Source: Streptomyces sp. Act143 (GTDB lineage: Bacteria > Actinomycetota > Actinomycetes > Streptomycetales > Streptomycetaceae). Taken from it: a stretch of 64,000 bases of DNA. The stretch lies in the NCBI RefSeq assembly GCF_003143935.1, contig NZ_QFRX01000001.1:8580243-8644242 (forward strand), written 5' to 3'. The notes under the pieces were generated by a model. It did no database searches. It had not been told where the DNA came from and saw nothing but the letters and a program-made list of their open reading frames with translations. The position numbers were made by a program, and so were the translations under genes. Positions 31,606 through 40,505 of this stretch are shown piece after piece; positions within the stretch are counted from its first letter, which is position 1; the number at the start of each line of letters is the position of its first letter.

Positions 31606-33030
31606 CTAGCCCGCCGCCCTGCTCTGCGGCACCGGCAACGGCGGCAGCGCCGCCCCGTGCACCCACGCCTCGAACACCTCGTCCAGGGGTTCCGCCGCGA
31701 ACCGGGCCACATGCGCGGTGAACGTCGTGGTCGTCACCGCCCCGCCCCGGTGCAGCCCCGCCCAGCCGCGCAGCATCCGGAAGAAGGCGTCGTCGCCCAT
31801 CGCGCAGCGCACCGCGTGCAGGGCAAGACCGCCGCGTTCGTAGAGCCGGTCGTCGAACATCGACTTTCGGCCCGGGTCGGCCAGCCGCAGATCCTGCGGC
31901 AGCCCCGACAGCAACCGGTGCGCGGCGGCGGCCAGTTGCTGGGCGGTACGGCCGCCCGAGCGCTCCGACCACAGCCACTCCGCGTACTTCGCGAACCCCT
32001 CGTTGAGCCAGATGTGCCGCCAGTCCGCGATCGAGACGCTGTTGCCGAACCACTGGTGCGCCAGCTCGTGCGCGACCAGCCGCTCCGAACCCCGGGCCCC
32101 GTCCACGTGGTTGGAGCCGAAGAGCGACAACCCCTGTGCCTCGACGGGCACATCGAGCTCCTCCTCCGTCACCACCACCGCGTACTCGTCGAACGGGTAC
32201 GGGCCGAACAGCTCCTGGAACAGGTCCATCATCCGCGGCTGCCGCGCGAAGTCCCGGGAGAACTGGGGGAGCAGATGCGCCGGGATGTGCCCGTGCTGCG
32301 GCACCCCGCCCGGCCCCGGATCACCCAGCAGCACCGTCTGGTACTTGCCGATCGCCAGCCCCACCAGATAGCTGGACGTCGGCGCCGCCTGCTCGTACAC
32401 CCAGGTCGTCGTCGACGCACGCGTCGTACGGGTCAGCAGCCGCCCGCCCGCGACCACCGCGTACGCCGACGGCGTCGTGATCGAGATCTGGTACGACGCC
32501 TTGTCCGCGGGCCGGTCGTTGCACGGGTACCACGACGGCGCCCCGATCGGCTGGCTCGCCACCAGCGCCCCGTCCTCCAGCTCCTCCCACCCCAGGCCGC
32601 CCCACGGGCTGTTCACCGGCTTGGGATTGCCGGACCAGTGCACCTCGACCGTGAAGGCCGCCCCGGGCCGGACCGGCTTCGCGGGGCGGACCCGCAGCTT
32701 GCCGCCGCGGTGCGTGTAGTGCGGCTGACGGCCGTCCACCCGCACCCGCCCGATCCGGAAGTCGGCGAGGTTCAGGAAGAACTCGGTGAGCGGCGAACGT
32801 CCCGCTATGGCATTGATCCGGGCGGTGCCCGACAGCCGGTTCGGGCCCGGACGGTAGTCCAGCGCGAGCTCGTACCGGTGCACCCGGTACCGCGCGTCAC
32901 CGTTCTCCGGGAAGTACGGGTCGGACCCCGCCGACTGCTGAACCGCCACTGGTGCTTCTACTCCCTGCGCCGCGCTGCCACTCCGATTGCCGCCCATCGG
33001 CTCCGAGTGGCCCGCGCTCAGGGACGCCAT
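31606..33030 (-). CDS. M1-family zinc aminopeptidase
   Basis: A 474-residue metallo-aminopeptidase of family M1, short compared with the about 850 residues of PepN, with only the beta-sheet and catalytic domains. The catalytic site is complete: VAHELAHQWFGN (HExxH, about residue 321), then WLNEGFAKYAEWL with the third zinc ligand Glu 18 residues later. A substrate-N-terminus loop is represented by LFGSNHVDG rather than the classic GAMEN, so exopeptidase specificity may be altered. The ATG at 33030 lies inside the 3' end of the synthetase gene (13-bp overlap), so the two are translationally coupled. No signal peptide is visible. It may trim or degrade the product of the synthetase. Confidence 0.9.
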   Translation of the reverse strand: MASLSAGHSEPMGGNRSGSAAQGVEAPVAVQQSAGSDPYFPENGDARYRVHRYELALDYRPGPNRLSGTARINAIAGRSPLTEFFLNLADFRIGRVRVDGRQPHYTHRGGKLRVRPAKPVRPGAAFTVEVHWSGNPKPVNSPWGGLGWEELEDGALVASQPIGAPSWYPCNDRPADKASYQISITTPSAYAVVAGGRLLTRTTRASTTTWVYEQAAPTSSYLVGLAIGKYQTVLLGDPGPGGVPQHGHIPAHLLPQFSRDFARQPRMMDLFQELFGPYPFDEYAVVVTEEELDVPVEAQGLSLFGSNHVDGARGSERLVAHELAHQWFGNSVSIADWRHIWLNEGFAKYAEWLWSERSGGRTAQQLAAAAHRLLSGLPQDLRLADPGRKSMFDDRLYERGGLALHAVRCAMGDDAFFRMLRGWAGLHRGGAVTTTTFTAHVARFAAEPLDEVFEAWVHGAALPPLPVPQSRAAG

Positions 33031-36000
33031 GCCTCGATCGGGTTGCCGAGCCAACGGGTGTCGTCGGGAACGGACTCCGCGGCCATGACGAGCGACGCGG
33101 GACCCAGGGTCGTACGGGCCCCGATCGTGCTGCCGGGCAGCACGATCCCGCCAGGACCCAGCGTCGCGCCCTCACGGAGGACCACAGTATCCGTCCGCAA
33201 GATCCGGTCGTGGAAGAGGTGCGTCTGGAGCACACAGCCCCGGTTCACCGTCGCCGCGTCCTCCAGGGTCACCAGATCCGACTCCGGCAGCCAGTAGCTC
33301 TCCACCCACACACCCTTGCCGATGCGCGCCCCGAGCCCCCGCAGCCACGCCGTCATCAGCGGCGTGCCCGGCACCGCGCCCGCCAGCCACGGCACCGCCA
33401 CCACCTCGACGAACGTGTCCGCGAGCTCGTTGCGCCACACGAAGGAACTCCACAGCGGATGCTCCCCGGCGCGATGCCGCCCCACGAGCAGCCACTTCGC
33501 GACGATCGACAGCAGCGCGGCGGCGCCACCCGCCGCGAGCAGCACCAGGCCCGACAGCGCCCACGCCCACCCGCCCAGCGCGCACAGCGCCGCCACCGTC
33601 AGCACCCCGATCGCCGCCGAGCAGAACACCGGCACGATCCGGCACAGCTCCACCAGCCCGCGCGCCCACAGCAGCCGCGCCGGCGGGTCGTAGGTCCGGC
33701 TCTGGTCGCCGCCGGCCGCGCTGCGCGGCAGCTTCACCGGCGGCAGCCCCAGATACGAGCTGCCCTTCTTCGCCTTCTTCGGCGTCGCCGACAGCACCCC
33801 CACCAGGCCGCCGTCCGGCACGGACCGCCCCGGCGCGGTCATCCCCGAGTTCCCGAGGAAGGCCCGCCGCCCGATCTCGGCCCGCCCGATCCGCATCCAG
33901 CCGCCCCCGAGCTCGTACGGCGCGGTCAGCGTGTCGTCGGCGAGGAACGCCCCCTCACCGACCGTCGTCAGGCTCGGCAGCGCGAGCACGGTCGACACCT
34001 CGGCGCCCCGCCCGACCCGCATCCCGAGCAGCCGCAGCCACACCGGCGTGACCAGCCCGGCGTACAGCGGGAACAGCGTCTCCCGGGAGCGGTCCATCAA
34101 CTGCGTCACCGTCCACGCCTGCCACCCGACCCGGCTGTGCGTCGGATACGTCCCCTCCCGCAGCCCCGGACTCAGCAACCGCACCCCGACCAGGATCAGC
34201 AGCGCGTACGCCAGCCCGAAGGCGAGCGTCGCCGGCACCAGGGCGAGCACGGCACCCTTGAGGGGCTGCTCCGGCGTGAAGAACACCCGGCCCACCAGGA
34301 ACGCGGCCGCCCCCGCCGACACCGGCAGCGCGCTCAGACCGAAGCCGGTCACGCCGTACATCAGGCGCCAGTACGTGCCCCGGCGCGGCCGCTCCTTGGG
34401 CCAGGTGCGCTTGGCCTTGCCCAGCTTGACCGCGGGCGCCCCCGCCCAGCGCTGACCGGTCGGGATCTGCCCGCCGACCGCCGAACCCGGCGCCACCTCG
34501 GCCCGCTTGCCGACCCGCGCGCCCGGGAAGAGCATGCTGCGCGTCCCGACCACCGCGTGCGCGCCCACCTTGACCGGGCCGACCTCCAGCCGGTCGCCGT
34601 CCAGCCACCACCCGGACAGGTCCACCTCGGACTCGACGGCCGCGCCCCGCCCCAGCTTGAGCATGCCGGTCACCGGCGGCAGCGAGTGCAGATCGACATC
34701 CGGGCCGACCTTCGCGCCCAGCGCCCGCGCGTACCGCTCCAGCCACACGCCGGTCAGCGCGGTCGCCCCGCTGAACTCGGCCAGCCGCTCCGCGGCCCAC
34801 AGCCGCACGTGCGCACTCCCGCCGCGCGCGTACCGCCCCGGCCGCACACCTCGCAGCAGCAGCCGCGCCCCGCCCGCCGCGACCGCGAGCCGCCCCGGCG
34901 GACTGAACAACAGCACCGCCCCAGCGCCCACCAGCCACCAGGGCGCGCTCGGCAGCCACGCGTAGGGCAGAACATTGCCCAGCGCGGCCAGTACCACCGT
35001 CCAGCGCAGTCCCAGCAGCGTGAACAGCGGCACCAGCACCAGCAGTTGCAGAAGCTGAGCGCGCACCGGCACCGGCGCGACGGACCGTGTGCCGCCGTCG
35101 TCCTGCGCCGACTTCTCCAGACGGCGGGCCAGCTTCCGCAGCACCGGCTGCTGATAGACGTCCAGCACCGCCGCGCTCGGGTAGCGGGTGCGCAGCCGCG
35201 TGGTGAGCTGCGCGGCGGCGAGGCTGCCGCCGCCGATCGCGAAGAAGTCGTCGGAGGCACTGGTGACCGGGATGCCGAGGACCTCCGCCCACTGCTCGGC
35301 GAGCCAGGCCTCGGTGCCGTACAACTGCTCGGCCGGGCCGGAGGTCTCCAGGTTCTCCAGCGGCCAGGGCAGCGCGTTGCGGTCGACCTTGCCGCTCGTC
35401 CGCGTGGGCAGGTCCGAGACCGGCGCGAGCAACGGCACGAGTGCGGCGGGCAGTTCGGCGCGCAGCTTCGCCACGGCCGCCGCGTGGTCCCAGCCGTCCT
35501 GCGTGACGACGTACCCGACGAGCAGCTGGTTGCCGCCGCGGGAGGTGCGCACGGCGGCCGCGGCGCCGGCCACACCCGGCAACGCCTGGAGCGCGGCATC
35601 CACCTCACCGAGCTCGATCCGCCGCCCACCGAGCTTGATCTGCTCGTCGGCCCGCCCGAGGAACACCAGCCCCTCGGGTTCCGCCTTCACCAGATCCCCG
35701 CTGCGGTACGCCCGTTCCCAGCCCAGCGACTCAAGGGGCGCGTACTTCTCCGCGTCCTTCTCGGCGTCCAGATACCGCGCGAGTCCGGCCCCGCCGATCA
35801 CCAACTGCCCACTGGCGCCCATGGGCACGGGCTCCCCGGCCTCGTCGACGACGGCCAGCTCCCAACCGCGCAACGGCAGTCCGATGCGGATCGGCTCCTC
35901 GCCGGTCATCAGCGCCGCACAGGCCACGACGGTCGCCTCAGTCGGCCCGTAGGTGTTCCACACCTCGCGCCCCTCGGTCACCAGCCGCTGCGCCAGCTCG

Positions 36001-36869
36001 GGCGGACAGGCCTCACCGCCGAAGATCAGCAGCCGGACGTCGTTGAGGGTCTCCGGCTCCCAGAGCGCGGCGAGCGTCGGCACCGTCGACACGACGGTGA
36101 TCTCCTGCTCCACCAGCCAGGGCCCGAGATCGGCACCGCTCCTGACCTGCGACCGCGGCACGGGCACCAGACAGGCCCCGTACCGCCACGCCAGCCACAT
36201 CTCTTCGCAGGACGCGTCGAAGGCGACCGACAGACCCGCCATGACCCTGTCACCCGGACCGATGGGCTCGTCGGTGAGGAACAGTGCGGCCTCGGCGTCC
36301 ACGAACGCGGCGGCACTGCGGTGACTGACGGCGACACCCTTGGGCTTCCCGGTGGACCCGGAGGTGAAGATGATCCACGCGTCGTGCTCGGCCCCGGGCC
36401 GCGCGGCGGCCGTCTCCCCGTGCCCGGTGACGGTCAGCTCGTGCCCGGCGCCGACGACGGCCCTGACCTCCGCCTCCCCGAACACCAACTCGGCCCGCTC
36501 GTCCGGGTCCTCGGCGTCCACCGGCACATACGCGGCACCGGCGGACAGCACGGCGAGGACGGCGACATAGAGGTCATTGGTGCCCGACGGGACACGGATG
36601 CCCACCCGGTCCCCGAGCCCGACCCCGGCCGCCGCGAGCCGCCGCCGCAGCCGCTCCACCTCGACGGCCAGCGCACGGTAGGTCAGGCACGTCGTGCCGT
36701 CGTCCAGGGCGGGCTCGTCGGGGCAGGAGCGTACGGACGCGTCGAAGATGTCGACGAGCGTGCGCGCAGAGGCCGCCGGCCCCCCGGAGAAGCGTGCCGT
36801 GTCCCCGAACCGCTCGCGGAACTCCTCGTCGAGCAGGCCGAGAGCACTGCCCTCGTGAATGGCTGCCAT
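33018..36869 (-). CDS. Pls/PosA-like membrane non-ribosomal peptide (poly-amino-acid) synthetase
   Basis: A 1283-residue single-module synthetase. It begins with an adenylation domain: IIFTSGSTGKPKGVAVSH near residue 170, FDASCEEMWLAWRYGA, NTYGPTEATV, YRSGDLVKAEPEG near 390 and RTSGKVDRNALPWP near 495. A peptidyl carrier protein follows (DDFFAIGGGSLAAAQL near 545-560, phosphopantetheine Ser). No condensation or thioesterase domain of the usual type is seen. The C-terminal half alternates transmembrane helices (the first is LLQLLVLVPLFTLLGLRW) with left-handed beta-helix hexapeptide segments (for example VLREGATLGPGGIVLPGSTI). This layout is that of epsilon-poly-lysine synthetase Pls and of PosA/GblA-like proteins. 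The product is probably a homopolymer of a basic or simple amino acid, to be confirmed. It overlaps the M1 peptidase gene. Confidence 0.9.
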   Translation of the reverse strand: MAAIHEGSALGLLDEEFRERFGDTARFSGGPAASARTLVDIFDASVRSCPDEPALDDGTTCLTYRALAVEVERLRRRLAAAGVGLGDRVGIRVPSGTNDLYVAVLAVLSAGAAYVPVDAEDPDERAELVFGEAEVRAVVGAGHELTVTGHGETAAARPGAEHDAWIIFTSGSTGKPKGVAVSHRSAAAFVDAEAALFLTDEPIGPGDRVMAGLSVAFDASCEEMWLAWRYGACLVPVPRSQVRSGADLGPWLVEQEITVVSTVPTLAALWEPETLNDVRLLIFGGEACPPELAQRLVTEGREVWNTYGPTEATVVACAALMTGEEPIRIGLPLRGWELAVVDEAGEPVPMGASGQLVIGGAGLARYLDAEKDAEKYAPLESLGWERAYRSGDLVKAEPEGLVFLGRADEQIKLGGRRIELGEVDAALQALPGVAGAAAAVRTSRGGNQLLVGYVVTQDGWDHAAAVAKLRAELPAALVPLLAPVSDLPTRTSGKVDRNALPWPLENLETSGPAEQLYGTEAWLAEQWAEVLGIPVTSASDDFFAIGGGSLAAAQLTTRLRTRYPSAAVLDVYQQPVLRKLARRLEKSAQDDGGTRSVAPVPVRAQLLQLLVLVPLFTLLGLRWTVVLAALGNVLPYAWLPSAPWWLVGAGAVLLFSPPGRLAVAAGGARLLLRGVRPGRYARGGSAHVRLWAAERLAEFSGATALTGVWLERYARALGAKVGPDVDLHSLPPVTGMLKLGRGAAVESEVDLSGWWLDGDRLEVGPVKVGAHAVVGTRSMLFPGARVGKRAEVAPGSAVGGQIPTGQRWAGAPAVKLGKAKRTWPKERPRRGTYWRLMYGVTGFGLSALPVSAGAAAFLVGRVFFTPEQPLKGAVLALVPATLAFGLAYALLILVGVRLLSPGLREGTYPTHSRVGWQAWTVTQLMDRSRETLFPLYAGLVTPVWLRLLGMRVGRGAEVSTVLALPSLTTVGEGAFLADDTLTAPYELGGGWMRIGRAEIGRRAFLGNSGMTAPGRSVPDGGLVGVLSATPKKAKKGSSYLGLPPVKLPRSAAGGDQSRTYDPPARLLWARGLVELCRIVPVFCSAAIGVLTVAALCALGGWAWALSGLVLLAAGGAAALLSIVAKWLLVGRHRAGEHPLWSSFVWRNELADTFVEVVAVPWLAGAVPGTPLMTAWLRGLGARIGKGVWVESYWLPESDLVTLEDAATVNRGCVLQTHLFHDRILRTDTVVLREGATLGPGGIVLPGSTIGARTTLGPASLVMAAESVPDDTRWLGNPIEAWRP

Positions 36870-37187
36870 CGGTCCTCGCGTCTCGATCCGGAGAGGCCTC
36901 CGGGCGCTGGCGGGCCCGCAGGTCTGCCTGGGGTTGTCCGGCTCCAGCTCGGTAACAAGCCGGAAATTTTAGTACGACGCTAGGTCCGCGCCCTGTGAGC
37001 GGCCACCGCACAGGCCCGTCCGGGTGGGGGCCCGGACCGTTCGGACACTGCCTGACCTGCGGCTCCCGGCGGTGGACGAGACATGCCCCACATCGGCCCC
37101 ACATCGCCCAAGAGCTCCGAGAACAGGCCGAGTTGGTGCTTTTGCCGACGCGGCCCGGCAGTCGGGAAAATCGCCCCGGAAAAGCAG
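36870..37187. other. Intergenic region upstream of the synthetase
   Basis: 318 bp with no credible gene. It contains an AT-rich promoter-like patch (AAATTTTAGTACGACGCTAG, 36964-36983) at the expected distance for the synthetase transcript. Short ORFs on both strands lack codon bias and ribosome-binding sites. Confidence 0.5.
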
Positions 37188-37212
37188 AAAACCCCTGGTC
37201 AACAGGGGTTTT
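37188..37212 (-). terminator. Intrinsic terminator of tRNA-Leu
   Basis: AAAACCCCTG and CAGGGGTTTT form a 10-bp stem with a 5-nt loop directly after the tRNA CCA end on the minus strand. The TTTT end makes it a classic intrinsic terminator. Confidence 0.9.
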
Positions 37213-37215
37213 AGC

Positions 37216-37303
37216 TGGTGTCCGAGGGGGGACTTGAACCCCCACGCCCGATAAAGGGCACTAGCACCTCAAGCTAGCGCGTCTGCCATTCCGCCACCCG
37301 GAC
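37216..37303 (-). tRNA. tRNA-Leu (anticodon GAG)
   Basis: The minus strand folds as a class II tRNA of 88 nt with encoded CCA. The acceptor arms are GTCCGGG and CTCGGAC (one G-U pair). The anticodon stem CTAGC/GCTAG holds the loop TTGAGGT, giving anticodon GAG, which reads CUC and CUU. A long variable arm and the TPsiC segment GGTTCAAGTCC follow. The discriminator is A and CCA is encoded at 37216-37218. An intrinsic terminator follows at once. No integrase or duplicated tRNA end was seen nearby, so it is not an occupied attachment site here. Confidence 0.97.
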
Positions 37304-37490
37304 AAGGTGTCTGTCGTGCGGGGTTTCCCTCGCGGCGACAGAGGAAACATTACCAGGCTTTCGAGGTGCTCCGATCACCCCCTCGCTCCCGCGTGAACGG
37401 CGTGTGACGGGCCGGGTCCGGTCTTGGGCGCGGCGGGTCGGAGAGAGAGGATGAGGGGAACCACCAGCAGTGACAGCGGGAGGAAGCAGC

Positions 37491-38816
37491 GTGAGCGGGA
37501 CGGACACGACCAGGCACGTCACCGGCGAGGACGAGGTCGTGGACCTCTGCCGCGAGCTGATCCAAATCGACACCAGCAACTACGGCGACCACTCCGGGCC
37601 GGGGGAGCGCAAGGCGGCCGAGTACGTCGCCGAGAAGCTCGCCGAGGTGGGCCTCGATCCGCAGATCTTCGAATCCCACCAGGGCCGCGCCTCCACCGTC
37701 GCCCGCATCGAGGGCGAGGACCCCTCCAAGCCCGCGCTGCTCATCCACGGCCACACCGACGTGGTACCGGCCAACGCGGCGGACTGGACCCACCACCCCT
37801 TCTCCGGCGAGGTCGCCGACGGGTGTGTGTGGGGCCGTGGCGCGGTCGACATGAAGGACATGGACGCGATGACCCTCGCGGTCGTCCGTGACCGGCTGCG
37901 CAGCGGGCGCAAGCCCCCGCGCGACATCGTCCTCGCCTTCCTCGCCGACGAGGAGGCGGGCGGCACGTACGGCGCCCGGTACCTCGTCGACAAGCACCCC
38001 GATCTCTTCGAGGGCGTCACCGAGGCGATCGGCGAGGTCGGCGGGTTCTCCTTCACCGTCAACGAGAACCTGCGGCTGTACCTGGTGGAGACCGCCCAGA
38101 AGGGCATGCACTGGATGCGTCTCACCGTGGACGGCACCGCCGGCCACGGCTCGATGACCAACGACGACAACGCGATCACCGAGCTGTGCGAGGCCGTCGG
38201 CCGGCTCGGCCGGCACAAGTGGCCGGTGCGGGTCACCAAGACCGTGCGGTCCTTCCTCGACGAGCTCTCCGACGCCCTCGGCACCGAGCTCGACCCCGAG
38301 AACATGGACGAGACCCTCGCCAAGCTGGGCGGCATCGCCAAGATGGTCGGCGCGACCCTCAGGAACTCGGCGGCGCCCACCATGCTCGGCGCCGGCTACA
38401 AGGTCAACGTCATCCCCGGCCAGGCCACCGCCCACGTCGACGGGCGCTTCCTGCCGGGCTACGAGGAGGAGTTCCTCGCCGACCTCGACCGCATCCTCGG
38501 CCCGCGCGTGCGCCGCGAGGACGTGCACGGCGACAAGGCGCTGGAGACCGACTTCGACGGCAGGCTCGTCGACGCCATGCAGAGCGCCCTGAGTGCCGAG
38601 GACCCGATCGCCCGGGCCGTGCCCTACATGCTCTCCGGCGGCACCGACGCCAAGTCCTTCGACGACCTCGGCATCCGCTGCTTCGGCTTCGCGCCGCTCC
38701 AGCTGCCGCCGGAGCTGGACTTCGCGGGCATGTTCCACGGGGTCGACGAGCGGGTGCCGGTGGAGGGCCTGAAGTTCGGGGTGCGGGTGCTCGACCGGTT
38801 CATCGACGCGTCCTGA
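37491..38816 (+). CDS. M20-family metallopeptidase
   Basis: A 441-residue M20/ArgE/DapE-family metallopeptidase. The di-zinc motifs are present: LLIHGHTDVVPA (first His and Asp), WGRGAVDMKDM (bridging Asp) and FLADEEAGGTYGARYLVD (catalytic Glu pair). A dimerisation domain with TAGHGSM follows, and the C-terminal SGGTDAKSFDDLGIRCFGF supplies the last ligand. It probably hydrolyses a dipeptide or N-acyl amino acid. The GTG at 37491 is preferred because GGAGGAAG lies 5 bp upstream; GTG 37470 is an alternative. It is divergent from the tRNA gene and followed by chpH 147 bp later. Confidence 0.92.
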   Translation: MSGTDTTRHVTGEDEVVDLCRELIQIDTSNYGDHSGPGERKAAEYVAEKLAEVGLDPQIFESHQGRASTVARIEGEDPSKPALLIHGHTDVVPANAADWTHHPFSGEVADGCVWGRGAVDMKDMDAMTLAVVRDRLRSGRKPPRDIVLAFLADEEAGGTYGARYLVDKHPDLFEGVTEAIGEVGGFSFTVNENLRLYLVETAQKGMHWMRLTVDGTAGHGSMTNDDNAITELCEAVGRLGRHKWPVRVTKTVRSFLDELSDALGTELDPENMDETLAKLGGIAKMVGATLRNSAAPTMLGAGYKVNVIPGQATAHVDGRFLPGYEEEFLADLDRILGPRVRREDVHGDKALETDFDGRLVDAMQSALSAEDPIARAVPYMLSGGTDAKSFDDLGIRCFGFAPLQLPPELDFAGMFHGVDERVPVEGLKFGVRVLDRFIDAS

Positions 38817-38963
38817 CGGCGGGTTGACGCCGGTAATCGACAGCGTGTGCGGACATGACTGAGACGGGTGAATGCACTCATAAGCTCGTAGCTCCATTAC
38901 TCCCTCCTCGTTACAGGTGATGCGATCCGCTACTTGGGACCGCATTGCCAACAAGGAGGAATA

Positions 38964-39197
38964 ATGATCAAGAAGGTCGTCGCCGCTGCGGCTGCCACTG
39001 GTGGGCTGGTTCTCGCGGGCGCGGGCCTCGCTGCTGCCGACTCGGGTGCTCAGGGTGCCGCGGTGCACTCCCCGGGCGTCCTGTCCGGCAACGTCGTCCA
39101 GGTGCCGGTTCACGTTCCGGTGAACGTGTGCGGCAACACGGTCTCCGTGATCGGCGTGCTGAACCCCGCCTTCGGCAACACCTGCATCAACAAGTGA
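38964..39197 (+). CDS. chpH: Short chaplin ChpH
   Basis: A 77-residue secreted chaplin, one of the small amyloid-forming surface proteins that coat aerial hyphae and lower water surface tension. A Sec signal covers residues 1-25 (cut before DSGAQG). The mature chaplin domain has the two cysteines at 56 and 74 that form the intramolecular disulfide, within PVNVCGNTVSVIGVLNPAFG. The ribosome-binding site AAGGAGGAA lies 4 bp before the ATG at 38964 and is exceptionally strong, in line with heavy expression. Its neighbour downstream is a long chaplin, an arrangement known for chpH and chpC in S. coelicolor. Expression should be developmental; no sigma-BldN promoter was identified with confidence by eye. 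Confidence 0.96.
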   Translation: MIKKVVAAAAATGGLVLAGAGLAAADSGAQGAAVHSPGVLSGNVVQVPVHVPVNVCGNTVSVIGVLNPAFGNTCINK

Positions 39198-39227
39198 CGT
39201 TGTGCCTCGCCCATAGGGGCTGAGCCC

Positions 39228-39266
39228 GTCGGCCTCGGAGCGCGCGCCATGCGCTCCGGGGCCGAC
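39228..39266 (+). terminator. Terminator-like hairpin between chpH and chpC
   Basis: GTCGGCC-TCGGAGCGC pairs with GCGCTCCG-GGGCCGAC around a 7-nt loop, followed by TCTTTT. It would limit read-through from chpH into the long chaplin gene. Confidence 0.75.
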
Positions 39267-39321
39267 CGGTCTTTTCACGAGGATTGCAGGTCGGAATCGA
39301 AAAGGCAGGGGGAATTCAGGA

Positions 39322-40203
39322 ATGCGACAGGTCACCCGCAAAGGCCTGATGACGATGGCGGCCGCGACCGGTGTGATCGCCGCGGCAGGCGGCGCCGCGC
39401 ACGCCGACTCGGGGGCGAGCGGCTCGGCGTCGAACTCACCCGGCGTCCTCTCGGGCAACACGGTGCAGGCGCCGGTGCACGCGCCGGTGAACGTGTGCGG
39501 CAACACGGTCAACGTCGTCGGTGTGCTCAACCCGGCGGTCGGCAACAAGTGCGCCAACCACAGCGGGTCGTCCGGCTCGGGCGGATACGGGGACTCCGGC
39601 GGGTACGGCGGCTCAGGGGGACACGGAGGCTCCGGCGGCGGCGCGTCCTCCGGTGGCCACGCCTCGGACTCGCCTGGTGTCGGCTCGGGCAACCACGTCG
39701 AGGCGCCGGTGGACGTTCCGGTCAACGTCTGCGGCAACAGCGTCGACATCATCGGGGTCGGCAACTCCACGACGGGCAACGACTGCGCGAACGGCGGCGA
39801 GAACCCGGGCGGCGGCCACCCGGGCACGCCGCCGGGCGGTGGCGGCCACCAGACTCCGCCCCCCGGCGGCCCGGAACAGCCGGGCAACCCGGGCACTCCG
39901 GGGAACCCCGGCACCCCTGGAAACCCGGGCACCCCAGGGACCCCCGGCACTCCGGGCAACCCGGGCAACCCGGGCAACCCGGTGGAGCCGGTCCACCCCG
40001 GCACCCCGAGCGCCCCGCCCTCCGCGGGCAACGAGACGCCGGGCGGCAACCACCCGGGGACCCAGACGGTCACGCAGCCCCGCGGTGCCGCCCAGCTCGC
40101 CCACACGGGCAGCGACCTGCCGCTGGGCCTGACCCTGCCGGTCGGCGCGGGCGCGCTGCTGGCGGGCACGGTGCTGTACCGCAAGGCTCGTGCCTCGGCG
40201 TAG
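39322..40203 (+). CDS. chpC: Long, sortase-anchored chaplin (ChpC-like)
   Basis: A 293-residue cell-wall chaplin. A signal peptide (about residues 1-28) precedes two chaplin domains, with cysteines at 59/77 and 137/155. A Gly-Ser linker lies between them, and a collagen-like stretch of GNPGTP units covers about residues 180-225. The sorting signal LAHTG lies at 259-263, followed by a hydrophobic helix and a basic tail (YRKARASA). Sortase links it to peptidoglycan, where it anchors short chaplins. Streptomycetes have several such long chaplins; the name is based on position next to chpH. The collagen-like DNA repeats are prone to length change between strains. Confidence 0.93.
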   Translation: MRQVTRKGLMTMAAATGVIAAAGGAAHADSGASGSASNSPGVLSGNTVQAPVHAPVNVCGNTVNVVGVLNPAVGNKCANHSGSSGSGGYGDSGGYGGSGGHGGSGGGASSGGHASDSPGVGSGNHVEAPVDVPVNVCGNSVDIIGVGNSTTGNDCANGGENPGGGHPGTPPGGGGHQTPPPGGPEQPGNPGTPGNPGTPGNPGTPGTPGTPGNPGNPGNPVEPVHPGTPSAPPSAGNETPGGNHPGTQTVTQPRGAAQLAHTGSDLPLGLTLPVGAGALLAGTVLYRKARASA

Positions 40204-40218
40204 CGCAGCGGACACGAA

Positions 40219-40254
40219 ACGGAGCGGGCCCCGCCGATGCGGGGCCCGCTCCGT
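40219..40254. terminator. 16-bp perfect hairpin, bidirectional terminator
   Basis: ACGGAGCGGGCCCCGC and its complement are joined by a 4-nt loop, 15 bp after the chpC stop and 15 bp before the end of the convergent DUF5703 gene. Confidence 0.9.
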
Positions 40255-40269
40255 GTTCCTGGCCTCACC

Positions 40270-40458
40270 TCACCAAGTGGCACGCACCTGGCGGATGATC
40301 CTGCGGCGCAGCCGCACCTTGCGGCTTCCGTCACGCAGCAGGCTCAGGCGGTCCAACTCCCAGTGTCCGTACTCGGCATGGTCCGTCAGCAGACGTGTGG
40401 CGTCCTTGCGGGAGACCCCGCGCGGCACGTACACGTCGACAAATTCGTATTCCGGCAT
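40270..40458 (-). CDS. DUF5703-family small protein
   Basis: A 62-residue soluble basic protein (EYEFVDVYVPRGVSRKDATR...HWELDRLSLLRDGSRKVRLRRRIIR). The pattern, with an N-terminal beta strand and a C-terminal Arg-rich strand, is that of the DUF5703 family, found widely in actinobacteria next to this location. It is divergent from the acidic protein gene (47-bp gap). Function unknown; the basic end could bind nucleic acid. Confidence 0.82.
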   Translation of the reverse strand: MPEYEFVDVYVPRGVSRKDATRLLTDHAEYGHWELDRLSLLRDGSRKVRLRRRIIRQVRATW

Positions 40459-40505
40459 CGCATCTATTGTGCGGGCTGGGGCCTGGTACGGATAGCGTCT
40501 GCACT

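Noticed and set aside
32952..36983. 1343-codon plus-strand ORF
   Set aside because: Antisense to the peptide synthetase; Arg/His/Pro composition typical of shadow frames.
36969..37254. Small genes between the synthetase and tRNA-Leu
   Set aside because: Short ORFs on both strands lack ribosome-binding sites and overlap the tRNA terminator.
37216..37303. tRNA-Leu as an occupied integration site
   Set aside because: No integrase, no repeated tRNA 3' end and no change in composition beside it.
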